Shown here: one piece after another, positions 10,555 through 18,654 of the stretch
How positions within the stretch are numbered: position 1 is the stretch's first letter
Layout: each line of letters opens with the position of its first letter
Source of the DNA: Diacronema lutheri
Lineage: Eukaryota > Haptophyta > Pavlovophyceae > Pavlovales > Pavlovaceae
Direction of reading: 5' to 3'
Assembly: GCA_019448385.1 (NCBI GenBank)
Contig: JAGTXO010000009.1
Span: forward strand, 682,001 to 746,000
Length of the DNA: 64,000 nucleotides
The notes under the pieces: generated by a model
Seen by the model: only the letters and a program-made list of their open reading frames with translations
Databases searched by the model: none
What the model was told of the DNA's origin: nothing
Translations under genes and position numbers: made by a program

Positions 10555-11521
10555 ATGGTGCGCGCGCTCGCGCGCGGCGCGGCGCACTCGCGCCCTGCTT
10601 TCTAGCCGCGCGTTCGCCCCACGGCCCCGTCGCTCATCCGGCCGCGCCGCTGTCGCGCTCGCGCGCGCTCGGCAGGCGGAGAACATTGCGCCCGCGGTGA
10701 TCAACAGCATCGCAAAGGAGCTGCGCAAGCTGTCGCTCACGCCGCCGACGGGCATCAAGATTTACGTCAACGAGGAGGATGTCACGGACATTCGCATCGA
10801 CGTCGAGGGCCCCGGTGCGGCACGCGCGCGGGCGCGGAGCCGTTCGCGCGGAGCGGAGCGCGCGTCCCATCGCGCCTCGTCCTCACGCCGCGCGCCCGCA
10901 CCGCGCCGCGCTCGCCCTGGGCGCGCGCGCAGACGGGACGCCGTACGAGGGCGGCGTATGGCGCGTGCGGCTTGCCCTGCCGCAGGACTTTCCCGCGTCT
11001 CCGCCCAAGGGTGCGCTGCCCGCGCCGGCCGCGGCCTCGGCTGCGACGCGCCACCGCTGCCGCGCCGAGCGCGTGCGCTCACGCGCGCGAACCGGCGTGC
11101 GGGCGTCGCTCGCGCGCGCGCAGGCTATTTCCTCACCAAGATCTTTCACCCGAACATTTCGAAGATGGGCGAGATCTGCGTCAACACGCTCAAGCGCGAC
11201 TGGAAGGATGACATCGCGCTTGGTCACATCATGGCGGTGATCCGCTGTCTGCTCATCAACCCATTCCCAGAGTCGGCGCTCAACGACGACGCGGCCAAGC
11301 TGTTCATGGAGGACTACACCGAGTACGCCAAGCAGGCGCGCCTCATGTGCGAGATCCACGCGCGTCCAAAGCTCGCCGACCGGCCGAGCAGAAACGCGGA
11401 GGCGGACGGCTCGACGAGCGGCGATGGCACCCAGCAGCAGAAAAAGCAGCGACCGGGCGCCGAGCAGGCGTTGATAGACAAGAAGAAGCTCGAGAAGAAG
11501 AAGAGTCTCAAACGGCTTTGA
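10555..11521 (+). CDS. UBE2S: Ubiquitin-conjugating enzyme E2 S (APC/C chain-elongating E2)
   Basis: Joined from exons 10555-10557, 10676-10814, 10933-11010 and 11124-11521, giving 205 residues. The join reads MAENIAPAVINSIAKEL, then EGPDGTPYEGGVWRV, FPASPPKGYFLTKIFHPNI and the active-site loop GEICVNTLKRDW. Each junction restores UBE2S order and length (human 222 residues). The Lys-rich C-terminal tail ends KKSLKRL, matching the tail by which UBE2S docks on the anaphase-promoting complex. Known role: Lys11-linked ubiquitin chain elongation in mitosis. The introns are 118, 118 and 113 nt and all start GTGCG. The first lies directly after the ATG, so the first coding exon is one codon. Divergent from RuvX with 129 bp between starts. 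Confidence 0.93.
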
Positions 11522-11670
11522 CGGCGCGTGCGCGCTGACGCGGAGGGATCGGTGTGCGCGCGCGGCGTGGAGGCGACGGGGGGGCGATGACGACGAGGGA
11601 GGGCGCACTGTACGGATGAGACTCGTACAGGTTTGACGTTCGATGCCACGGCACTGCAAATAGCAGCCTG

Positions 11671-13056
11671 CTATCTCGGGGCCGCTGGTGCCGCCGGCAC
11701 GCGGCCAGTGAGTCCCACGGGCCCCGGCGCCCGCTCGTCGGGCACGAGCGCGCGCGCGAGCGCGATCGGGACGAGGGCGACGAGCTGCGCGGACGCAGTC
11801 ACGTAAAAGTTGGCGACCATGCCGTACCGGTCAATGACGAGGCCGCCGAGCGCCGCCGAGCCCGCCCACGCCGCCTGGTTGATCGAATCGATGGACGCGT
11901 ACCGCGCGCGATGCGAGGGCGGGACGAGATCGTGAATGATCGATTTTGTAATGCCAAAGGTGCTGTTGATCAGGCCCATGCGCACCAGGTAGGCGGCGAT
12001 GACGGGCGCGCGCGGCGCCGATGCGCCCGCGAGCGCGGCCATCGCCACGAAGCTGCACACGCCGGCGAGGCGGAACGAGAAGGCCACGGGCACGCGGCCC
12101 GCGACCGCGGCGAGCGCGTGCGCTGCTGAGCCAAACGCGGCGGTCGTTGCCAGCGCGCCGATGCTGATCGTGCTGACGGCGACGGGCGAGAGGGCAAGGT
12201 CGCGCATGAAGAAGATTGGGAAGAAGCGGATCACCAGTCCGGCGGCGAGCGCCGAGATCACGTCGTAGAGCAGCACGAGCGCCGGCGCCGCGACCAGCCG
12301 CCCACCGCAGCAGCGCGTGGCCGGCGCGCGCGCGCCGCCCGGAGCGGGCGGTGGCGCGATGGCGGCGGCGGCCGGCGCGGCTCGGTTCGACTCGTCGAGT
12401 AATGCGGCCGTGAGCGGCCCGCGCGTCTCGCGCGCATCGCACCCCCCGCGCACGTCCACGAGCGCGAGGATGAGCGCGTTCGGGATGAGCGCGAGCGCGC
12501 ACCCAATGTCGAGGACGAGGACGCAGGTGCGCAGCCGCCACATGTCGTTAGCATGGACGGAAAAGACGACAATAGAAATGGCGGGGCCGCAGACCCCCGC
12601 CAGCTGGATCAGCTGGTACTTGGCCGTGAACCACGACGAGCGCGAGCCCGCAAAGATCGAGTCGGCAAACACGGCGTCGGCGGACGGGTTCGCCGCCGCC
12701 CAGTGCGCGCCCCACACGAGCTGCGAGAGGCACATCCCGACGGCGCTGCGCATGTGGGCGGCAAGACTCGTCAAAATCGCGCCGATCACGCCGAGCAGCG
12801 CGCCCGCGCGCAGCGCTGCTTCTCGGCTGCGCGTGTCGGCGACGTAGCCGAAGCATGGCGCGAGCAGCAGCTGCGACATGCCGCGCAACCCCATCACAAC
12901 ACCCACGTGCGTGGAGCTGCCAGAGACGAGATAAAGGAAGGCTGAGAAAACGTCGCCAGACCATACCGAGCGGGACAGCGCGCCAGAGAAGGACGCGGCC
13001 ATCCCCACGAGCCGGTTGCGGCGCATGATCTTGGGGACGTCCATTTCGGGGTTCAC
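11671..13056 (-). CDS. Major facilitator superfamily transporter
   Basis: 461 residues, no intron. Repeated hydrophobic segments fit about 12 membrane helices split by a central loop near residue 230. The loop between helices 2 and 3 has the MFS motif-A-like stretch FGYVADTRSREAALRAG. The second half holds RMGLINSTFGITKSIIHDLV and YASIDSINQAAWAGSAALGG, typical of bacterial and algal drug-efflux-like MFS proteins. Substrate cannot be read. It converges on UBE2S with 149 bp between ends and shares a 79-bp AT-rich promoter with the divergent hydrolase gene. Confidence 0.88.
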   Translation of the reverse strand: MNPEMDVPKIMRRNRLVGMAASFSGALSRSVWSGDVFSAFLYLVSGSSTHVGVVMGLRGMSQLLLAPCFGYVADTRSREAALRAGALLGVIGAILTSLAAHMRSAVGMCLSQLVWGAHWAAANPSADAVFADSIFAGSRSSWFTAKYQLIQLAGVCGPAISIVVFSVHANDMWRLRTCVLVLDIGCALALIPNALILALVDVRGGCDARETRGPLTAALLDESNRAAPAAAAIAPPPAPGGARAPATRCCGGRLVAAPALVLLYDVISALAAGLVIRFFPIFFMRDLALSPVAVSTISIGALATTAAFGSAAHALAAVAGRVPVAFSFRLAGVCSFVAMAALAGASAPRAPVIAAYLVRMGLINSTFGITKSIIHDLVPPSHRARYASIDSINQAAWAGSAALGGLVIDRYGMVANFYVTASAQLVALVPIALARALVPDERAPGPVGLTGRVPAAPAAPR

Positions 13057-13135
13057 AGGCTCTGTGGCGATTTCAGATTATTTATTTTTGAGATTTCGAT
13101 TTTTAAAATTGTGTTGACAACTTCGCGCGCGAGCC
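13057..13135. promoter_or_regulatory. AT-rich bidirectional promoter, 79 bp
   Basis: The only sequence between the start codons of the MFS gene (-) and the hydrolase gene (+). It contains runs such as TTATTTATTTTTGAG and TTTTTAAAATTG and stands out from the GC-rich genes on both sides. It must hold both promoters unless the hydrolase starts at a later Met. Confidence 0.6.
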
Positions 13136-14248
13136 ATGGCCCCCGCACTGGGAATGGAGTACATTCTCTCGTCGTTCGCGATCCTGCTCATGCAGTTCGC
13201 CGAGATCTGCCGTGGCGGGGCCACGCTTGTGCCCACCATGCCCGCGCTCCGACCTTGGACCACGCACAGGTATCAATGGGCCTGCCGTTCGACTGGGCGC
13301 GAGCACATGCTCACGTACGCGACGGCGGGCTGTGGCGAGCCCGTCGTGCTCCTTCACGGCTTTGGCGGCAGCGTCGACTACTGGCGCGCCACGATCCCGC
13401 CCATCGCCGCCGCGGGCTACAAGGTGTACGCGCTCGATATGCTCGGTTTTGGCTCGAGCGACAAGCCGACCGACGTGCGCTACTCGGCCGAGCTGTGGGC
13501 GGAGCTCACGCTCGACTTCCTCGACGAGTTCGTGCAGCGGCCCGCCGTGCTGGTCGGCAACTCGCTCGGTTCGCTCGTCGCTTTGAGTGCTGCCGCCGGC
13601 TGCGTAGCCCGGCGCGCGAGCGACGCCGAGGGCGGCGACGCGGGCGGCGCGCGGCCGGTGGTCGGCGCGCTCGCGCTGCTCAACTGCGCAGGCGGCATGA
13701 ATTCAAAATTTGTGCTCACGGATCCGGAGCGGCCACGCTGGCAGCGCGCGCTCTCCGCGCCCATCTTCGCGCTGATCGACTGGGTGCTCACGACTCCCGC
13801 GCTACGCGACCGCGCTTTTCGGGCGTACGCGTCCGAGAGCACCGTGCGCTCCATCCTGCTGTCGGTGTACACGCGCAAGGAGCGGGTGGACGACGAGCTC
13901 GTGCGCGCAATCTTGGCGCCCGCCGCCGACCCGGCGGCTGCCGAGGTCTTTGGCGCGATCCTGACGGGCGAGCCGGGCGTGCAGCCGCGCGAGCTCGTGT
14001 CGCGCGTGCGCGTGCCCATCCTCGCCATCTGGGGCGAGCGCGACACGTTCACGCCGCTTGACGGGCCGACGGGCCGCCTTTTCGCGCAGCTCGCGCGCGA
14101 GCGGCCGGCGAGTGTGGCGATGCGCGTGATCGACGCGGGCCACGTGCCGCACGACGACGACCCGGCCGCTGTGCTCGCCGAGCTCCTTCCCTTCCTCGCT
14201 GCGCACCTGAAGCCGCAGCCTTGCAAGACCGTGGGCTTGCGCGTGTAG
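13136..14248 (+). CDS. Alpha/beta-fold hydrolase
   Basis: 370 residues, no intron. Oxyanion-loop motif HGFGG at 74-78, nucleophile elbow VGNSLGS with Ser143, acid candidate Asp303 in IWGERDTFTP and His336 in DAGHVPHDDDP: a complete catalytic triad. The arrangement resembles plant and cyanobacterial chloroplast hydrolases of the pheophytinase-like group, but the substrate is not deducible. The N-terminus (about residues 7-25, MEYILSSFAILLMQFAEIC) is hydrophobic and could be a signal or plastid leader. Met7 or Met35 are alternative starts. Confidence 0.88.
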   Translation: MAPALGMEYILSSFAILLMQFAEICRGGATLVPTMPALRPWTTHRYQWACRSTGREHMLTYATAGCGEPVVLLHGFGGSVDYWRATIPPIAAAGYKVYALDMLGFGSSDKPTDVRYSAELWAELTLDFLDEFVQRPAVLVGNSLGSLVALSAAAGCVARRASDAEGGDAGGARPVVGALALLNCAGGMNSKFVLTDPERPRWQRALSAPIFALIDWVLTTPALRDRAFRAYASESTVRSILLSVYTRKERVDDELVRAILAPAADPAAAEVFGAILTGEPGVQPRELVSRVRVPILAIWGERDTFTPLDGPTGRLFAQLARERPASVAMRVIDAGHVPHDDDPAAVLAELLPFLAAHLKPQPCKTVGLRV

Positions 14249-14282
14249 TTTTGGTCGGTCACGCCCGTCAAATGTCGCGCAC

Positions 14283-15827
14283 TCAACTCGTCTCGCGTCG
14301 AAGCGCCAGCCCGCCAGCCTGAGCCTGAGAGTGGGACTGCAAAGCCTCGCCCTGACGGTGCCACGCGAGCGCAGACTCTGGGGCGAGCGCCGCGCTCTTC
14401 CCAGCCTCGTCCGCAGGATGGCCGAGCGTGCCCGGCAGGAGCGTCGGCTCGCCGAGCCGCGGCACGCCGCAGTTATCGCAGATCTCGTCGAGCGTCCGTC
14501 TCAGCTCCGCGCTGTCCACCGTCGGTGCGCGAAAGTGCGCGAGCCGGCTGCGGCTAAAGATGGATGCCTGGTGCGCGTCGCCAGCGTGCGCGGAGGCGCG
14601 CGCGGCGAGCGCGGCGTGCGCGGCATCGATGCCGCACCACTCGAACACCTCGCGGCAGAACCGATCGCGGTCGCGGTCGAGGTCGTCCAGGCGGCACGCG
14701 GCGATCAGCAGCCCGTCCGCGCGCGCGAGGAGGTACGTGCGGCAGACCACCGCCCAGAGGAGCGCGTACTTTGCGAGCGGGGGCAGCGCGGTGAAGTAAT
14801 CCTCGGCGCGCGCCCACTCAAGCAGCGGGTCGTCGGAGATGACGATGAGCGCCTTGGCCATCGCCGCGTCCGCTGGGAACAGCCGCCGGACCATGGGCGA
14901 TTGCAAAAGCCAATGGCGGGTGAGGTGGACGGGTTCAGAGCAGAAGGCGCGCGCCATAGACTGCGCCGTGAGCAGGCCGTCGCGGTAGAGGAAAAGGTGC
15001 CGACAGCCGGGCACCGCGTCAGCCATCAGCTTGAGCAGCTTGATGCAGTGCCCGCGCGGCTTGATCGCGACGATCGCGTGCGGAGCGCCTCCCGCGACCG
15101 GCGCGCCGCCGCCAGCGCCGCGCCCGTCGCCGCCTCGGCCAATGGCCGCGGTGCGCGCGGCGGCCGCGGCGGGCTTGCACAGCATGCGCAGCGCGCCTCG
15201 AAGGATCGCGCGTTGCGCGTCGAGCGAGACGTGCTGCAGCAGCAAGACGCACGTGAGCGCATCGGGCTCGCGCAGCACGCGCACGCGCGGCGCTGCCTCG
15301 AGCATATCGCACAGAAGCATGGAGCCGCAGCGCGTGGTGTTGGAGAGGATGATGAGTCGGGAGGCCTCGAGCTCGACCTGCGACGCCAGCCGGAGCATCA
15401 CCTCCAGCGGCAGCCGGACCACGCGCACCGCGAGCTCGAATTGCGTGTCAAAGAGGAAGGGCGACGGCGCGCGCGATCCTGCGTACACGTCGCACGCGGC
15501 GGGCACCTCGACGAAGATGGCCTCGGCCTCGGTGAGGCAGTAGAGCGAGACGGTGTCGGCGAGGACGTATTCCGCCGGATGCGCCGTCGGCGGCCCGAGG
15601 ATGAAGTCAGTCGCGCTCGCGAGCGACACGGGCAGCTTGCGCTTGTGCAAAATGTCGCATACGAGCGCGCATCCGCGCTGCTCCCCCACGCGCGCGTGGC
15701 GCAAGCCGGGCGCGAGCTTGAGCGCCCAGCTGACAAAACCGCGCACGAGGCTAAATTGGCGCATGCGCAGCAACGCGAGCGCCGAGCTCAGGCCCCATTG
15801 GAGCGTCCGCAGGAGCCGCTCGACCAT
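14283..15827 (-). CDS. Sulfotransferase-like P-loop protein
   Basis: 514 residues, no intron. Near residue 160 is LIILSNTTRCGSMLLCDMLE, the 5'-phosphosulfate loop pattern (TxRCGSxLL) of PAPS-dependent sulfotransferases. HLFLYRDGLLTAQSMARAF matches the 3'-phosphate binding segment with its Arg and Ser. The rest follows the sulfotransferase-like proteins of algae and invertebrates. The first 45 residues contain hydrophobic stretches, so Golgi membrane anchoring is possible. Acceptor unknown. The 34-bp gap to the hydrolase stop makes these convergent genes almost abut. Confidence 0.72.
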   Translation of the reverse strand: MVERLLRTLQWGLSSALALLRMRQFSLVRGFVSWALKLAPGLRHARVGEQRGCALVCDILHKRKLPVSLASATDFILGPPTAHPAEYVLADTVSLYCLTEAEAIFVEVPAACDVYAGSRAPSPFLFDTQFELAVRVVRLPLEVMLRLASQVELEASRLIILSNTTRCGSMLLCDMLEAAPRVRVLREPDALTCVLLLQHVSLDAQRAILRGALRMLCKPAAAAARTAAIGRGGDGRGAGGGAPVAGGAPHAIVAIKPRGHCIKLLKLMADAVPGCRHLFLYRDGLLTAQSMARAFCSEPVHLTRHWLLQSPMVRRLFPADAAMAKALIVISDDPLLEWARAEDYFTALPPLAKYALLWAVVCRTYLLARADGLLIAACRLDDLDRDRDRFCREVFEWCGIDAAHAALAARASAHAGDAHQASIFSRSRLAHFRAPTVDSAELRRTLDEICDNCGVPRLGEPTLLPGTLGHPADEAGKSAALAPESALAWHRQGEALQSHSQAQAGGLALRRETS

Positions 15828-15897
15828 ACTTAATCCATGGTTGCGGCGATGACGGATTCACGTCCACTTTCGGTCGGATCTCTCAGGCGCCCGACCG

Positions 15898-16578
15898 TCA
15901 TCGCCGGTCGCAGCCGCCTGCGTCGTGACGACGTTCGTACCCGTGGCGCGGCGGTGAGCCTGAGACGCGTCTGCGCTGACTCCGCTCGTCCGCGTACGCG
16001 TCCTCGCGGTAGCGCTGCGAGCCGGGGCGCCCGTCGTCAAAGCTCCTCGGCGGCGGGCGCGCGCGCGGGTCGGTGCCGGCGCGGGCGCCGTGGCTCGCGC
16101 GCAGATGATCGTCGATGTGCGCGACCGCCTCTTCAATCGCGCGCGAAAGCGCCGGCTGCTGCGGCACGGGTGGGGTCGGGGCCGGCGCGAGCGATCCGCC
16201 CTTCAGCTCGAGCCGGATGTTGCGCGAGCCGAGCCGGAGGCCGTTGAGCACAGAGAGGGCGTAGTGGGCGGAGCGCGGGTCAGCAAAGTCGCAGAAGGCG
16301 AAGCCGCGCAGCCGCCCGCCTTTTTCGCGGGGCACGCTCACCGCCTGCACGTGCCCCATCTGCATGAAAAGCTCGAGCAGCACGCCCTCGATGTCCGGGA
16401 GCGTCGTGTCCACGTTGCCCACGAAGAGCGTGGCCGATGGCGTCGCGCCCAACGCGCCGGCATTTGGCGCGTCGAACGCAAGGTCGGGCAGTACCGGCTG
16501 CACGTCCTTCGCCTCTGGGCCGCCAAGGAAGGGCGGAGGTAGCTCCTCAAGCGGGTTGAACGGGGGCAAGGCGGCCAT
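15898..16578 (-). CDS. Single-RRM RNA-binding protein, SF3B4-like
   Basis: 226 residues. RNP2 is LFVGNV at 51-56 and RNP1 is RGFAFCDF at 91-98, within a canonical RRM. The spacing and the LLLELFMQMGHVQAVSVPRE segment recall the first RRM of SF3B4/SAP49, a subunit of the U2 snRNP. After the RRM comes an Arg/Ser/Asp-rich tail ending in repeated RRR and YERRHD. SF3B4 normally has two RRMs, so this may be a different splicing factor. Start chosen at the Met before the conserved PPFNPLEELPPPFLGG; the frame is open far upstream but over the neighbouring gene on the other strand. Confidence 0.78.
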   Translation of the reverse strand: MAALPPFNPLEELPPPFLGGPEAKDVQPVLPDLAFDAPNAGALGATPSATLFVGNVDTTLPDIEGVLLELFMQMGHVQAVSVPREKGGRLRGFAFCDFADPRSAHYALSVLNGLRLGSRNIRLELKGGSLAPAPTPPVPQQPALSRAIEEAVAHIDDHLRASHGARAGTDPRARPPPRSFDDGRPGSQRYREDAYADERSQRRRVSGSPPRHGYERRHDAGGCDRR

Positions 16579-16662
16579 CGTTCGCCGAGGAACGCACCCG
16601 CGCCGCGCATGGCCGACGTGTTCCACGCGCCGAGCTGAAGAACGTCCCCCTCCTCCGCCGCG
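16579..16662. promoter_or_regulatory. Bidirectional promoter between two RNA-binding protein genes
   Basis: 84 bp separate the divergent start codons at 16578 (-) and 16663 (+). Unlike other promoters here it is not AT-rich; a CT-rich stretch (CCCCCTCCTCC) precedes the plus-strand start. Confidence 0.4.
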
Positions 16663-18405
16663 ATGATGATGCCGGGCAACCCGCACGCCTACTTTTACGC
16701 GCAGCCTGGCATGGCTGGGCCCTACGCGCAGCCCATGCACATGTCGTGCGCGCCCGCCCACCCTGGCGCGACGCGCCGGCGCCGAATGGCCCCCGCCGAG
16801 GCTCGCCTCGTGCGCCGCGCGCGCTGCCCGCGCTGCCCAGCGCATGCGCCGCACCGCGCCTGCTGATTCGGAGAGGAGAGGAGCCTCACCGCTCCCGCGG
16901 CTTGCCGCGCGCGCGCGTGCCTCGCGTCGCGCAGCGCTGACGGCAGGGGCGTGTACGGGCAGGGGCCGGGCGCGTACGGCGCGCAGCCGCAGGCGCAGCC
17001 CGTCCCTCCGGCGCAGCAGCTGTGGCCGCTGCGCATGCGCGGGCTCCCGTTCGATTCGACCGAGCTCGACGTCGCCGAGTTCTTCTACCCGCTCCCGCTC
17101 GCGCCGTACGGAGTCTCGCTGCAGTACCACCCGCCGCCCGCACCAAACGTGCCGCCGCGTCCGAAGGGCGAGGCGTACGTCGCGTTCAGTTCGGAGGAGG
17201 TGCGCGCACTCGCGCTCGACCGGCACAAGCAGCTGATGCGCACGCGCTACATTGAGCTCTTCGAGGTGTCCGAGGCGGACTTTGCGCAGTCGCTCCACCC
17301 GGCCGCGCCGCCGCAGCAGGCGCAGGCGCGGTCCGGCGCGGGCGCGGGCGGGTACGTGGCCGGCGGCGTGCCGATGGGCATGGGCGCGCCATACGCGCAG
17401 ATGGGCGCGCCGATGCGGTACGCGCACCAGCAGCACGCGCAGCCCGCGCAGGGCGGCGGTGGCCAGCTCGCGTACGCGTACACGCCGCCGGCGAGCGCGC
17501 ACGGCTGTTACGCGCAGCCGCAATACGGGGGCCAGCAGGGGTGCGCGCACCAGTACATGGTCGGCGCGGGCGCGGGCGCGATGGCGGCGGGCGTCGCGCA
17601 CCACGCCGGTCACGCGTACCAGACCGCGCCGTCTACGGGCAAGCCGATCGGTGCCGGCGCGTACGGCGCGGCACACGCGCTGGGCGCAGCGCAGATGCAG
17701 GGCGGCGGGTGCAGCTTTGCGCCTCTCGGCATGCCTGCGGACCACGCGCTGCTGCCGACCGCGGGCTATCTGGGCGAGATGGGCGCGGAGCTGCAGCAAC
17801 AGCAGCCGCAGCAGCAGCCGCATCATCCTTACGCATATGGGTACGCGCAGCAGCCTCAGCAGGCGCACGGGCAGCGCGGCAGCGCGCCCGGCCTAGCTGC
17901 CGCCGCCGGCGCGCCCGGTGCGGGCAGCGGCATGCTGTACGTGCGGATGCGCGGCCTCCCCTTCTCGGCGACCGAGGCGGACGTGCTGCGCTTCTTCGCA
18001 CCGCTCCGCCCCCTGCCCAACGGCATCGCGCTCAGCCGCGGCCCGACCGGCGCCGCGACGGGCGAGGCGCACGCGCTCTTCGCCTCCGAGCAGGACGCGC
18101 GCACGGCGCTGCAGCGCAATCGGTGCGTGAGCGCGGCCGGCGCGCGCGGCACGTGCGGCGGTGCGCGCGCGCTCCCAAGCTCACGCCGCCCCCCGGCTCC
18201 GCGCGCGCTGCGCCTGCGTGCGCGCGCGCGTCGCGCGCACGCTCCGCCCGCCCCCGCTGGTCACCGCGCCCGTCCGCGCAGCCAGCTGATGGGGCAGCGA
18301 TACGTTGAGCTCTTTCTCGTCTCCTCGCCAGACGCGCCTCGCGCGCGCGCTGCGGCCGGCGCGCCGAACGGAGGCCGTGCGCAGCTCGCGGGCGCGGCAA
18401 TGTGA
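16663..18405 (+). CDS. hnRNP F/H- or ESRP-like protein with two quasi-RRM domains
   Basis: Exons 16663-16745, 16947-18122 and 18282-18405 give 460 residues. The two qRRMs start at PLRMRGLPFDSTELDV and YVRMRGLPFSATEADV, the signature of the hnRNP H/F, GRSF1 and ESRP group that binds G-rich RNA. The first ends TRYIELFEVS. The second is restored by splicing to NRQLMGQRYVELFLVS, which fixes the 159-nt intron 18123-18281; that intron is a multiple of three and stop-free, so retention would insert residues. The first intron (16746-16946, 201 nt) joins codon TC|G. The linker is rich in Gln, Ala, Gly and Tyr with QQQQPQQQP, typical of a disordered splicing-factor region. Confidence 0.85.
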
Positions 18406-18654
18406 CAGGCAGCTCGCCCGGCGCGCCCTCGCGCCCCCTTGTTGAACGTCGCGCGCGCCCGGCGCGCCCGCAGCGCTTTCGAAACAGCGCCTCGCGCTTT
18501 CGAAACAGCGCCTCGCGGTGGGTGCGTGGGTGCGGCATGTTGTGCGGCGCTTTGCGCGCATGCGCGCGGCAGACGCCGGCTGTGCGGCTGTTTGCAAAGA
18601 AAGGGAGACTTGAGAAAAAGGGACAAATTTCTGTCAAATTCTGGTTTAATTCCG
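18406..18654. other. Convergent intergenic spacer with a 21-nt tandem repeat
   Basis: 249 bp between the 3' ends of the qRRM gene (+) and the F-box gene (-). It carries two abutting copies of a 21-nt unit (18473-18493 and 18494-18514) and an AT-rich stretch (18594-18655) likely to hold the 3' ends of both transcripts. No coding content seen. Confidence 0.5.
18473..18514. repeat. Two perfect 21-nt tandem copies, each with a short hairpin
   Basis: Unit begins GCGCTTTCGAAACAGCGC and repeats exactly. Each copy can fold with GCGCT pairing to AGCGC around a TTCGAA palindrome. Position in a convergent 3' spacer would suit a 3'-end structure. Confidence 0.7.

Noticed and set aside
14331-15833. 500-codon plus-strand frame
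   Set aside because: Antisense to the sulfotransferase-like gene; Arg/Ala/Glu composition only.
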